The notes under the pieces were generated by a model. It was not told where the DNA came from. It saw only the letters and a list, made by a program, of their open reading frames with translations, and did no database searches. From contig JBAJFE010000062.1 in the NCBI GenBank assembly GCA_037903355.1, positions 186,001 to 250,000 on the forward strand: a stretch of 64,000 nt of DNA. The letters are read 5' to 3'. Positions 51,395-64,000 of the stretch are shown one piece after another. A program made the translations under genes and the position numbers. This DNA is from Trichuris trichiura. Taxonomy: Eukaryota > Nematoda > Enoplea > Trichinellida > Trichuridae. Numbering within the stretch: the first letter of the stretch is position 1; each line of letters starts with the position of its first letter.

Positions 51395-52403
51395 ATGCTT
51401 TCCAAGCTTAACGCATGCCTGCTGTTTCAATTTGTTTGCATTCTTGTTCTGCTCTTCAATAACACAACGCAGGCGACATTCTGGAATTGGGAAATCACGA
51501 ATCCTCACAACGTGGATTTTGGAAACTTACGAATGAGACAGGACAATCCAATGTCCTCTAACTCGCATCTTCGTGACGGTTCCGGACATCCAAGGGACGT
51601 GACCAGGGGGCGTGCCCAGTCCGTGACTGTAAAGCCCGCTGACACTGCCAAGTCAGCCAACCGGTCTACGGAACCTGACGATGAAAAGGTAGCTTTACTT
51701 TTCCACAATCAATCCTCTACTTCCATGGATTGGTTTTGCAGATTTCATGCCAGGTTGATCGCCAGTGCCCGCGGGGACTTTTTTGCGATAAACACTACGG
51801 CTTATGCAAGTCGTATAGAATGGATCAAGATCCCTGTCGAAGCGATAGTCATTGCGCAGCAGGATACGACTGCATGTTTGGCCGGTGTACTGCCGCATTC
51901 AAACCTGGCCGCAGAGGTGACGATTTCAAAATTTTCTCAACTCATTCAAATACCACTAGTTTGTATTACGTATGCATTAATTATGGACGCTCTTTTGGAA
52001 ATTCTACGAGTTTGTCCTAAGAACTGATGATCTAATGAAATCGATCCAAGCCTATTGGCATTTGAGCTAATCCTTCTTCAGGTGCGAGATGCAACTCTGA
52101 CAGAGACTGTTTGCCACGTTTGTGCTGTGCCAGGCAACATGGCGAGAAGATATGCAAACCCAAGCTTAAGCTGGGTCACAGCTGCTTCGTACCGGATGGT
52201 GGTCTTTCCTACTGGCTTAACGAACTATGCCCCTGTGATGACGGCCTCATATGTACCATCACTTCCAAAGTTGACGATTCTATGTAAGCAACAATATTGA
52301 CCTTCTTCAGCTGGATTTTAACACCTTCTCTTGCAGAGCAACAATCGATTGGCTTGACATATGGACTGAACAGAATCTACTGCGGTGCGTCAGGTCTCAA
52401 TGA
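51395..52403 (+). CDS. Dickkopf-3-like secreted cysteine-rich protein
   Basis: Probable secreted modulator of signalling; vertebrate Dickkopfs bind LRP5/6 or Kremen, while DKK3 has a less certain role. Four exons: 51395-51688, 51742-51916, 52082-52283 and 52337-52403. They join in phase for 245 residues. A hydrophobic signal peptide spans about residues 1-28. A linker of about 70 residues is polar and holds an NRS glycosylation site. The first cysteine domain (101-147) has 8 cysteines. The second (160-241) has all 10 of the colipase-fold spacing, including DCLPRLCCARQHGEKICKP, ELCPCDDGLIC and a final C241 in the last exon. Only 12 residues separate the domains, as in DKK3 and unlike the long linker of DKK1/2/4. 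A TCTCAG five bases before the ATG may be a splice acceptor. The DKK3 assignment rests on this spacing; other colipase-fold proteins such as prokineticins are less likely. Confidence 0.85.
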
Positions 52404-54305
52404 AAAGTCGTGTTCGTGGGTCCGTTTGCTTGGCCCATTTCGTCCCGTTCCATAGTCTAGTGGCAATAGGTGCGTCTAACATGCGCCTGTAACATATTTT
52501 CTTGGATGAACAGACTATTTTCCTTGATGCCTTTTTCCATTGCTGCCTTCGTCATCATAAACTGCTTATTCAAGTCGGCTTGCCTCCCGCTGAAGGTCAA
52601 TTTAAAAATTCTGCACCCATTAACTCTAACATTTCTAAAAATCACTGAGCTTTGTTCAAGTCCAAACTAGCACAATGGAGTTAATACAACAAATGCTACC
52701 GAGCCGCAGTTAGCTCATCTTGCCGTGCATTAGGCCCTGAAGTCTGCGCTTATCCTACGCTCGAATTTGCCCACGTAGAAAAAGTTGGAAAACAAATTCA
52801 CTTGCTGACTTGAATGTGATTACTGGCCAAGCAGATAACTGATTGCAGCCCTGACATTACGTTTGAAAAAATTTTAATACCAAAAGTCGACAAGTCGAAG
52901 CTATCCTAAGAAGGAACCATAAGGAACTGTTTTTGATGGGTTATCATCAGACCTGTTCGCGTTGGTAGAACGACTTCATATTACCACGACAGGCTATGAC
53001 GAAAACTGATGAACGCTTTGAGAAAGACCCAGTAGTTCTTCCATTCATTGGTAACTGTTTGATACCAATCTGAGGACTGCTTTCGCGCCAATTATGTTGT
53101 ATAGGATTGACAGAGATTATGTCGTTGAAAATTTTCGTTAACGCGTTGCACTTTGACGACAAGTAAAGAAGATTACACTATTTGACCAGAAAAGATTAAG
53201 GATATCGTCAGCATTCGGAAAAAGGTGTTATCATTTCACACCCACGGCTGTCGGCTCGGTAGATTATTAGCTTTGCAATGACCAACTTTTATTGCCATTT
53301 TGTTTTCCAGAAAATCAGCGTAAAACGCATCAGAGCGTTTAATGGCGTATAAGGCTTTATTCCAACTGAGCAATAAAAACTTCAGCTCACGAATGCGTTC
53401 ATAACATTTGTGAACAGAAATTATTCGATCTTTTCTTGAGGTTTGCCTGAATTTCCAAACTTAGAACAAAATGCCATTCCCCTTTCGACCTTTTTATTAT
53501 TAGCTTATCAAAGCGAGAAAGGAAAAGCAATATCAATCGAGAGTCGCGGCCTTTCCATGTCCGACTGTTGCGCCAAATGATATCGGAAATTAATAAGCGG
53601 TTTTGGCCGAACTGGTAGTTGCCACGTAGTCAAAGTCAAAAGGAATGAGCATAACAAAGAGCATTAAACTTTCGGAATTATTGAATTCAACTAGGATTCA
53701 AAAAAAGCATTAAGTAATCTTGATAAAGAAAGAGCGTCGTTCTGTCCATGCGCAACATAAAAATACGTAATAAAAAAAATTCTCAAACAGTAGCTGTTTT
53801 GACAAGCAAAAGCATTATGGCGTTAATTCGAAAAACTAATAAACTAAGCAATAAGAAATCAGATTTCCCTGTTTACTCGAATAACACAACCGTCAACTGG
53901 TAACAAGCTTTTCTGCAAATAGTTACTAACAGTAAAAGTGAACAACAGCGTATTTGCGCAGCGCACTTAGAATGGTATTTTTTGTTGACGTAGCAATCAC
54001 TGTCACATTTTTGCACTTTACTGGTCATATTGAAGCTTAAACTTATCCTTCAATGCAGAGATTAAGAAATTAAACGCAATTGCTGATAAGATAACAAAAT
54101 ATCCTAACGATAAGCGATCTAGCTAACTCTTGCATACATAATGAAGAGGATAATTTATTTCCACATAATGGCGATTATGACAAAAGGTTTGTGGAAAGTG
54201 GAAATGAGCAACTTGCTCTAATCAATGTCTTTCCGTTACAACTGACTGCTTTCAAGATGGTCGAAAAAATCTCAATTTGTTCTCCTCCTTTGAGCTGGTC
54301 AATGA

Positions 54306-54535
54306 ATGCTTAATTCTCGTGTAGATGCTAAATTCATGACAATGAAAAATTTGATGACGCAAACTAATAAAATAAATTTTCAAATCGAGGTGGGCGTTCC
54401 TATGCGCATAGGGGATAGGCTATGCGTCACTGAAGTGTCTGACAAAATATTAAAAGGAGAAACTACTAACATTTTGGGTGGCCTACGAGATACACCACTC
54501 ACAACTTCAAGTCTACGGACGCCGCTTGCAAAAAG
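54306..54535 (+). other. Candidate isolated coding exon
   Basis: Opens with an ATG directly after an in-frame stop and runs 76 codons to a strong GTAAGA donor after LRTPLAKR. The second half (VGVPMRIGDRLCV through DTPLTTSSL) reads like ordinary soluble protein with proline-directed threonines. No partner exon was identified and no family was recognised. Confidence 0.2.
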
Positions 54536-57500
54536 GTAAGAATGGTACATGAACTTTGCATGATATATATTCTACATAGACTTCTATTCTGATGGACATG
54601 AACAGAATGGCAAACTGATAAAGATTATTTACGCTGCAATAATTATTAATCTAAGCGTCACTTTTTAAATGGTGGAAACGCTGACAGGCAAATAAACGTT
54701 TAAAATATTTGCATGTACTCTATTTAGGCGCCTTCGGAAACTGTAGGACGGCAGCCTTTAAAGAAATAAACGTGAAACGAAATAACTAGCATCTAAATAC
54801 GCCAAAAGAAGTTAAAACTAGCAGACATTAAACACCAGGTGAGATTGACGTCGAAAACTCTGCCTATAAAACGCTTACAATTATAATGACACAATGCTGT
54901 GATGGAAAACATGAAAACCATCGTATTGATCATGAAAATAAAACTTCCTTAAGAAACTGTTCAGTTTTCGTAAACTTTCAATGTTTCAAATTAAACTTTG
55001 CGTGCCTTTGCATTCTGCGTGAAAAAAATAAAGTGAAAGAGCAAACTTTCATACAGTGCTGATTTCAGACAAATGATTTATTAACAATTTCAATGGATAA
55101 AAAGGACCTTTGCTCTTTATTTGTGAATTCCTAGCTGGCAAGACAACTGAAGCTTTCAAGAAAACAAAAACAATCTGATCCACTTGTTTTTGGCACTACT
55201 ACCAATATATGGTTATAAGAAAGCTTATTTATTCAGGGTCTAATGATTGGAATTCGATTCATTCTAGGCACTACTTAACAAGTATCAAATTCCTACGTAA
55301 AAGCTAACAAGGGCACAGGAAGTTCTTTGTTTTAAGCATTTCTCGACGAGTAGTAAAATGACACAAACAATGGACAAGTCTGCAGCTCGTTTAAAACGGC
55401 ACTGCGTTGTTCTCAAACCTATAATCTCAAGTAATTTTTTAAAAAGATTGATACAATCCTTCATGCGAATCAAAAATTATTTAAGCTGCCCAAAATCTAT
55501 AGTTCTTCATCCGCTATCTAAACATGTTACTACAAAAACCATGATAGAATACACTTATACGAGGAAAATGGTCAAACAGCGAAAGCTAAAATGCAGAACT
55601 GTGTTTTCCTTACAAGAGGTCACGGTATGCCAGTCTTTATTGAATAACCAAAGGAGCAAAACAAACAAAGCTTTCTAGGCCTCTGAGTCGCGTCTTTGGC
55701 GCGATAGGTTCAGATAAGTGACCAAGTTAGGGTAGGTATGTTATTCCTTGCTTCAGCTTGTTAGGGATGGAACAAAGAAACGTTTCACCGATAAAGTATA
55801 CTCGAGACAGTTCATTGTCTTCAAAAGAATTCTTTAGGTTCAACTTTGCTTGCCTCTTGATGCATAGAGGGAATGTCAATTAATTGCCAAGGCCCACTAT
55901 TTATCAACAATTCCGCACTACCTGACACTGACTAATGGATTTGTAAATCACTTCAGCCTTAAGCGAATTAAAAATGTGGCTCAACGCGTTCGACAGTTTT
56001 ACTCTTAAAATTTAAAAAATTTTCGGCTTCTTGCTTTGACAAGAGTCCTCAAGAGAAGCGTCCTCAAAAGTAACATCTTCATGGAACCGCGACTACAGGC
56101 ATTGACTTCCCACCAAAACCGCGGTGCTTAGCGTTGCTACATTAAAAAGGCAAGCAGATGATTTGCGCCGTGCTAATCTTTCTTCAAACTCATGACCAGA
56201 AAAACGGCGTGTAGCAATCTATTTAACATTACACTGCATTGGATCAATAACCCATTCCTTACGTACAAAAAATTTGTGGCATTTGAAATTACTTCGTCGA
56301 TACTTTCAAAATTAAACATCTCAACAGAAATAAACTCAGAAGGCAAAAGACCAACAAAGTGCTCCAGCGGCAGTTATTATTCGCATAACATTTACTGGCC
56401 AGTTTTGCATTTCGATCGATTAAATATATCTCGAAAACACTATTCTTGAGTTCATCCAGCTTATTGGCATTCATAAAACAACGCTGATGAGAGAAAGAGA
56501 GTAAATATTGAATATGATTATTCATAAAAACACAGATTTTCTCAATAGATCGTTTTCTCACGTCCTATGAAAAACTGATTCTCTCCTGAAGACCCGCCAA
56601 CGCATAGAACATGACCAATGAAACCTTAGCCTCCTGAATAAAAACTTTGCATAACGTACACAAGTCAACTGGGCGGCAATGAAATTCAATGCGAGCATTT
56701 TATTTATTCAACAATTACATCAAACATTTGCGCAAACAACTGATGATATTTTCCGCTTGGCATTCGCAAAGCGTTCAAACATTTGAACTTTCACTCTGCT
56801 GCATAAAAGTATGATACAATTACCGCTAACTTTTTAATGTTGTTTACAAGACTCTGACTCGTGGAAAGTAAATACATTTCCAGAAAACGCTTAACGAATA
56901 TTGCAGTGCTTGCTCGATTACCTGAGCATGATTACTAACGATATACTGTGCTAAAAAATAAAAGAACATAATTTAAGCGTACATTGATGATTTAAGTAAT
57001 GCACATGGACGAGGATAGTCATCCTCGCTTATAAGTTTTCATAATGTAAATTTTGCTAACTGTCTAATCTATTTGAAAATTAAATTATACAGCAGTCTAC
57101 GTAGAGTATAAATAATTAAAGCTTTTAATGCTTTCTTGCTTCCTCGCCGAGGACAATCAAGAAGAGATCAAAAAGCTTCGGTATATACTTTTTAAATGGG
57201 TTAGTCTGTGAATAAAATCTTTGTAACAGTCACTTTGAAGACAAAATAAAAAATTAAAGCTCATCCAAAGTTTCTATTTCACTAGAAACTGAACGTGCTT
57301 CAGAAGTTCATCTCAGCACCAAGGAATCATGTAGTAAACGCAGTTTTCTTGACAGTTATTTCAAGTTTGCGGTGAAAATGATCACACGAATTAAGTCACT
57401 TATACACCTACAACAATAGTACAGAAGTACTTCTACCCCAAAGTTGAGTCCAATGACGTCCCAAACGCTGACCTAAGAAAAACACGAATAATTTCAAGGC

Positions 57501-59490
57501 AAGTCTGAGAGACAAAAAAGGCCTATGGGCTATAATATCTTTAGATAAAAAAGCATGCAGAAAAAGACTTTGCTATTCCACTTCTTAATTAACATCCCAT
57601 ATTTCAAACGGGCAGCGATTGGTCATTATCCTTGAAAGTAGGAGAAATTTTTCTTCGGAATCCTTTACTAAAAAAGGCCGGTTTTTAGTATAGAAACGCT
57701 CGTATTGACACTTGCTGTTCCACTAGCGTAGGAATTAAGAAGTGCGTATAATGAGGGCATACTACAGTCAATGCAATAGGAAGTTGCACCAAAATTAAGC
57801 AGACAAGTGTACACTGACTTAGCCTGCCTTTTTCAGCCACAATAGGAACTTTAAAAAATGGTTCATTAGGAAACTGCCACCACTTCGGGAAACTTCGGGG
57901 TTCAATAAAGTGAACGGACACATAAGAAAGTGCCTTAATGAAGTGGACATTGTGACAGGCTACTTTTTCCGCAGGTTGGTTACATAAATACACTATACAA
58001 AAAATATTAACACAAATGGTTAACAGGGAGGCTAAGCTTAGGTATGCTTATAAAAGCAGACTAATCATTAGGAGCACCAGAGTTATGCTATTCTGTGATT
58101 AGAAAAAGTTAACAGCTTTAATGCACTTATTCTACTTCTAACTTACACACGCAGCGATAAATATGAAAGCAAGAACGCAATTCTACCCGTGATTCAAACA
58201 AACTGCGCAGGACGGCAATAAGGTGGCGAGCAAAGCATTAAAATATGGATCAAAATCAATGAGGCGGATGACATAATAAAAAACTCTGGTAATCATTGCA
58301 AACGCATCATACTGCTCCCTCGATCAGTTCGCTGACTAGAAAGTAAAGATTTTATGACCTTCTAAGGATGAGTGCCCACTACAACATTTATCTTACTCAG
58401 AGTTCTCAGGACCCAACCATTTGCCGCATTCGATGTGAAACTCAAGATCAGCACTCTTACAAGAACAAAAAGTGACGTAAGCAACTTGGGAACGCTCACG
58501 GGAAAAGATGTATCGGATTTTGAAATTTTCAACATTTTGGAACATGTGAGGCGTTTCATAGATGTTTTCTCTTTTCCTTACGATTATTTACCCATAGGGG
58601 TGTTCGTTGGAAATATTTAACACAAGTAGAAAGGCTGAACAACTGCTAGCATCAATGTACCAGCAAAGCAGCATGCAAAAGAACCAACCTTTTCCAATCC
58701 TCACGTTAGTGAAGACAAAGCAACTTTACATCAGGCTTGTACATACCTCTAAGCGAGCCCCTCTTACATAAGGCATTAAGGCTTTGAAAAACGCATATGA
58801 GATACGGAAAGATATTTAGGAGGGGAACGGAATTGGAAAATAAAACGTTTTCTATTTACGGGAGACAAAACCGCCCAAACGGAGAATGGCGATTAGATTC
58901 ACCATTACTATAGCGGAAAAAGCGAAAAAAAACTTCCCATTTTGAACTTACGCCGCCCATCTATTTCTCATTCTAATCTTAATCGCACAATTGATTGTAT
59001 GAAATGAAAATTTATTGATAAGTAATTTTTCTTTAACATCACATGATCGCTTTTTATTTTTGCTTAGGCAGCGCACATGGACTTGCCTAAATTCACGTGC
59101 AAGGTTTTGCAATGGCAAAAAAACTGCAACTGGAAAAAAGACATGCATTTTTGATAATCATTGTACGCTTACATGCTTTAAAAAAAAGAATTACTTTCCG
59201 CGCAGCGACGCACACGTTGCTCCCTACAGGTCTGAAGCGTTAAGCAGCCGCTGATTTGAAAAAGATAATAAAAGCGCGGAATAGATTATTCAAATGACCA
59301 AGTGTATTAAGCACTCTTAACAAGCAAGCCAATATCCTGTCTTCGAGCAAAATAACAAAATTAGACTCGGACAGAGTACTGCCTTACAAAATAATCCTTT
59401 CACAAGTTGACAAATCAAACAAATCGACTAATACACTGGGACAACTCCTTCTCCGCGGGCGCTTACTGCAGTAATGAATAAGTCATTCAT

Positions 59491-59702
59491 TCACTTTGCC
59501 GCTCTTTTTACTGCCGCCCACTGATTTTCAATGTTGGCAATGTCGACCACCTCCTTCTGGATTAGTCTAAACGACGCCGTTGCTCCGGGGAAAGTCTGTT
59601 GGCAAACTGGTGTGACATGAAAAGCGGGTGGCACTAACTGACGTAATTTAATTTCAGACCTCCCAGCTGAATTTAACTGGGCGATAAGCAGCGAATTGAC
59701 TT
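59491..59702 (-). other. Candidate terminal exon
   Basis: An acceptor-like TTTTTTGAGCGAAG precedes about 70 codons ending in WAAVKRAAK and a TGA. The segment is GC-richer than its surroundings. It reads VNSLLIAQLNSAGRSEIKLR and later FRLIQKEVVDIANIENQW. No family was recognised and no upstream exon was found. Confidence 0.2.
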
Positions 59703-60077
59703 CGCTCAAAAAAGGAATGGTTCATTACAGAACGTCCAACTTCTTATCATACGATTATGATGCAAATTAAATTGCATCACTTCTTGCAGTTCCAATAAAC
59801 GGCCATCGCCCGTACCCAACATCATTTTTAGACATTGTGCCTAATTAGAAGCGGGTATTGCTGAGTTTTCGCTCTACCCGAACCTACGTACAATGCAGCT
59901 GAAATTTCGTCACAGTGGAAAACAAACACCCCGCATTCGGCCGTAGTGCAGAAGACTCTTTTGAAAAATAAAAATTTGCCTATTATATTAATAAAAAATT
60001 TCTCAGCTTTAAATTACTATCCAACTACATAAAATTAAACTTTTCGTCTTCAAGCAACCGTCGTTGTACATTTCTTG

Positions 60078-60099
60078 AGTGATCGCTTTTGCGATCACT
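60078..60099. repeat. Perfect 9-bp inverted repeat with TTTT loop
   Basis: AGTGATCGC, then TTTT, then GCGATCACT. Flanking bases do not extend the pairing. No gene end is known nearby, so its role is open. Confidence 0.8.
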
Positions 60100-63000
60100 G
60101 ACCTAAGGTGGTTCAATACGGGATTTTTAATCAAATGTCAGCGCAGGGCATTTCCAAACAACAAGTCGAAGGTGTCAACAAATCGCGACAAAAGCTTAAT
60201 CCTAAATACTTCATAAGTCTCATATTCCCAATTTACAAATGGGCTCACTTCTGCGGGCACGTGTAACCCAAACTATCAGAACAAGAGTGTGCGCCATATG
60301 AATGCAATAAGCGATAGTTAGCTAAGCCGACCCTGCAAATTTAGCATTTTTGTATTCCCGAAATGAGAAAAAATGGAAACTTCCTAATATAGACAAGATG
60401 CCCAACCTCGCTTGCCGCCGATGTTGCCATTGGCAAAGGCTTGAATTGATTTTTGAAAAATTCTCAGCGCTTAGGCAACATCACCGCCGCCCTACAAGGA
60501 TGCTCATTCGGCGAAATCACGAGTTAAATCAAGCTAGGCAAGCTGCCGCGCCGTAGACAGTCTCTTTGCCACCGTTTCACACCTGCGTGTCCATTAGGGC
60601 GAACCAACGCCTCGTATTCCCGAAGCCTTCGATTCTACAGGTATTAGTGCATTCAAATTTTAAAACTTGTTCAGTTCACTTGTACGTTGCTGAGGTCATT
60701 TACGTTCCACGAAGATGTTTTTCATCTACCTAATGAACGTATTTTGGCATGGCCATAAAAGGCGTGATGCATTAACCGCGTAAAATGAAATACGGCGACT
60801 AAAAGAACCTGACCTGTCTATGCGTTGATTAACCTATAATTCAGAGTTTCATAAAAAAATGCTGTATTATTTCCATTCATTTTAAACGCTTCAGAACATC
60901 AGCAACAAAAAAGCAGAAAATAAGTTACTTTTACATTCACATAATAAGCACAGTTTGATGACTTTGAAGGTGCAATAATCAACGACTGCAGGAAACAATG
61001 ACTACTAAGGACACATGAAATAAGCGAGAGCAATTTTAAGTTATATTTATGCTCAATAGTGGATTATGTCTTGTCCTTAAAACTTCCATTAATTATTTTT
61101 TTGAAGACGAGAACACTTGGCTAAAAGTCTTTTATTGTACCATTTTTCACTCAGTAAAAACAAGCTGCTGCTTACAAAGAACGCTATAATTTATTCACCT
61201 TCCATTAGGCATATCTACGCCGACAGACGGTTCCTGTACTTGCCTTTACGGGTTTGCGCCTTAAATAAAACCTGGGGTGAACTATTACAAAACAACATTG
61301 CAGAGCCTCAACAAAAACTTTCTGAATCTCATAATGTGTACTACCAATCTTTTCCCGCTTCAATAATTGATGAGTTTTAGGGTTTGCCCAAAAGGAATAA
61401 TTAATATTTGCATTGCCAGCGTACTTAAACATACGACCATGGAAATATGAGCTATGAATGAAATATGCGCTGAAGTGCCAATTCAACAGTAAGGGAACAA
61501 TGAAGCGACACTGTCTCATTGAATTAATTAAGTCAGGGGTGGGCATTTGAAAGGACAGTATCAAACTTCGGCAAGGGAAATAATTATACCAATAAAATGC
61601 GTCACCCTTCGAACAGCCATTCTTATTCACTATTCGTATTTAGATTTAGACAAAGCCGCTTTGTTATACTAATGCTGAGCCTATTATAGAAATTATGGAA
61701 TGGTAATGGTTTTGACATTAAGAATTCTGCCAAAGAAAAGGAACAGTAACATTCATCATTATTTAAGAAAATCTGCAAGCTATTTGCGTAGCAATGTTAC
61801 GATTGAAAAAAAACTTATTCCATAACGGTTTTGGGGTGCAACGTTGGGAAATAATAATAAAAAGGTGGTCAACGTTTTGCAAGGCTATGAGCAGATATAG
61901 AGAACAATGATAAGAGACCTTCTCGATTAATTTTTGCCGCTGCTTGCAGAAGCAAACCGTTTTGCCGTGAGCCCATGAGCGCGTTAGTAACATAAATCGC
62001 ATCGTATTACTAGTCGCAATCTTGCAAAGGCAAAAACCTGAGCCAAAATGGACAGTAAGGAGAGTCTTGTTGACATTATTTTAAAGCGATTCATGCTTAC
62101 ACGAAAAGCAATTCGATTTCATCAATAAACTGCATATTGAACTGAATGCTTATTCAAGCAAAGCATCCAACTCATGCATGCGCAATAGTAATGAATAAAA
62201 CCGAAAATTCCAAGAGCATCAGATATGCGCTCAGCTGAGCAACTCAACAAATGGTAAAGCAATAAATATTGATTTTCAATGTAAATGAGGGACACTCTTC
62301 ACTGTTTACACATTTGTGAGCGGTTTCCTTTAAGCTTTGCCATCTTTGTCCTTTCTAATAAAGTAACCGTAACAAAAGCTATTCATAACAACTGGCTAAC
62401 GTTGCCTGTAAACGAAATACGAGACGTTTCAAGGGCAGCAAACGCTTGAGTACAAAGAGTAAAACGCATCAAAGTAGCCTTGAACTGATCAGTCATTTAT
62501 GAAAGTGCTTAGCAACCAGCACACGAATCTTTTTAAGAAGCTTAAAAAACGAGCGTAAAAAAATAATCCCGTACTATAGCGAAAGCGGACCAATTCAGAA
62601 TCATATCTCATGCTATTAATAGTTCAAAAATAAATCTCAATAATTGCGGGGTTGTATTCAATAGAGTCCATCGTGCACACGGCAGAACGCAGAATGGCTG
62701 TGAACAAATCAAGTTATACACGACAGACCAAAAGGGCGTGCATATTGATCTCAAACAGGCCTATCGTTTGCTTTATTTTTTTCCCTATGACCAAGTCAGG
62801 CTAATCTATACGTCAATATTATAGTTTCGATTAAGAAAAAATAAAGCTACAATGCTGGCAAAGTGCATTGTGGCTGAGCTGTTCAAAGAACACGTGTTCA
62901 GCTTCAACACTACGAAAGTGTTCTAGGCAGACTGTTAGGCAATATGAGTTCTGAACCCAAGGCTCTGAGAAAAGATAACAGACTAATACTTGAAAATCAA

Positions 63001-64000
63001 AAGCCCTATTATACAGCAAAAATCATCCACTTGACAGCTCCAAAACGGAAAAGACTTTTTTATTTATTTTCACGCCACTCATATCGTGACATCCCACAAC
63101 GAGGTCATTTTTTCATCGCGACAATTTTCTACCTCTGCCTCACGTTCACAAACGGAATTACTCCATCAAGGCGGAAAACCAAAGATTACTTGGAAAGTCG
63201 TATGGAAAACTCAGCTGGAGCAGAAAAGCAAAAGCAGCCGGGATTAAAAATACAAGGAAACTAGCTGCTTTCCGTTGCCATTTAAAGCGACCATTGCTCC
63301 AAGGCAGTCGCGTCTGATAGGTCACTTTTAATATGGGCTAAAGCGAACAGATAAGACAGAACATTTTTTCCGTTCAGTTAAGATGCTTAGTTTTCTCGCA
63401 GCGCCCTTATTGGTCGGCGTTCATCGGCCAAGCCTTCGTGGAAATCGTTTTTCATTTCTATGAGCTAAACCGCCTTTGCCTCCTATGGAAATGTAATTAA
63501 ATCTTCCGCTACACTAAAAGCTAACAGCCAAAGGAAACAACAAGCCTTCCTTTTCTCGTGTAGCAAACTCGTGCGTAATATGGAAAGTTCTTCCAACAAT
63601 TATTTCAAATACAATCCATCGTTGCCATCTGTAAGGCGAGACAATCAGAATTATTTCTCCTTCACTTAACTGGGATTGAGCTCAGAGTAATTGTAAGTTC
63701 ACCGGATAATCATGGATGGTCATCGTTACTTATTCTAATAATTAAGGAAGAGAACTGAACACTGTCGATTGGGACCATAGCTAGATGAACTAATAATCCC
63801 CTTGAATCAAGACAAAGTCATTATTCAGCCCATCAGAGCATTACTATGGCAGATTAAGACAAAGACTTCTTCGACAGATTATTCTCCAAAGTTGATTCAA
63901 AACACTTGTTATGACGGAAGAAAGCACGCGGTAAGGAGTATCCAGCAGCGAATGCGCTTAGAAGCCGTAAGGAAGAAATCTGCGAACAATTTTAATACGA

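Larger units (their letters stand above)
52404..64000. other. AT-rich region with no confidently recognised gene
   Basis: About 11.6 kb with many short open frames in all frames and no recognisable domain. Candidate exons with some support are at 54306-54535 (plus) and 59491-59702 (minus). A perfect small hairpin lies at 60078-60099. Other frames (55358-55678, 61205-61630, 62944-63264) show nothing I recognise. Confidence 0.5.

Noticed and set aside
61205..61630. 141-codon minus-strand frame
   Set aside because: Starts at GTG, aromatic-rich random-looking composition, no domain or splice partner.
62944..63264. 106-codon plus-strand frame with an ATG
   Set aside because: Lysine-rich AT-driven composition and no family recognised. 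Length is compatible with chance.
1..64000. tRNA, rRNA, SL RNA or CRISPR elements
   Set aside because: Reading for box A/B motifs, regular spaced repeats and known RNA cores gave no candidate. A covariance-model scan was not possible here.

Overview
The window is eukaryotic and animal. It carries five protein-coding genes that can be recognised with confidence, all but one split by introns. Most introns are 50-70 bases, with a few of 1.5-5 kb. The gene set (midasin, prefoldin 3, an ARHGAP21/23-type RhoGAP, ARL5 and a Dickkopf-3-like secreted protein), the very short introns and 3' splice-site-like AGs just upstream of start codons together suggest a nematode. Moderate GC and retention of a Dickkopf-like gene would fit an early-branching lineage such as Trichuris, but this placement is inference.

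Layout. Positions 1-18672, minus strand: midasin (MDN1/Rea1), the giant six-AAA ribosome-assembly ATPase. Its 5' end is inside the window. Its 3' end (acidic region and MIDAS domain) lies beyond the left edge. Positions 20143-20694, minus: prefoldin subunit 3, a single exon. Positions 21643-34804, minus: a 12-exon RhoGAP with PH and RhoGAP domains whose splice phases all agree, giving a 1319-residue model. Positions 34805-46543: no confidently recognised gene. Positions 46544-49241, plus: ARL5, five exons, 179 residues. Positions 51395-52403, plus: a Dickkopf-3-like secreted cysteine-rich protein, four exons, 245 residues. Positions 52404-64000: AT-rich sequence with only weak candidate exons.

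The genes do not form one pathway. Midasin and prefoldin 3 serve basic assembly of ribosomes and of actin/tubulin. The RhoGAP and ARL5 act in cortical polarity and Golgi traffic. The Dickkopf-like protein is a probable extracellular signalling modulator. The items most worth a second look are the Dickkopf-like gene with its altered first cysteine domain, an alanine in the AAA4 P-loop of midasin, and a 60-base stop-free, in-frame putative intron in the RhoGAP domain. I saw no tRNA, rRNA, CRISPR array or intact transposon, though I could not run a covariance or repeat search.
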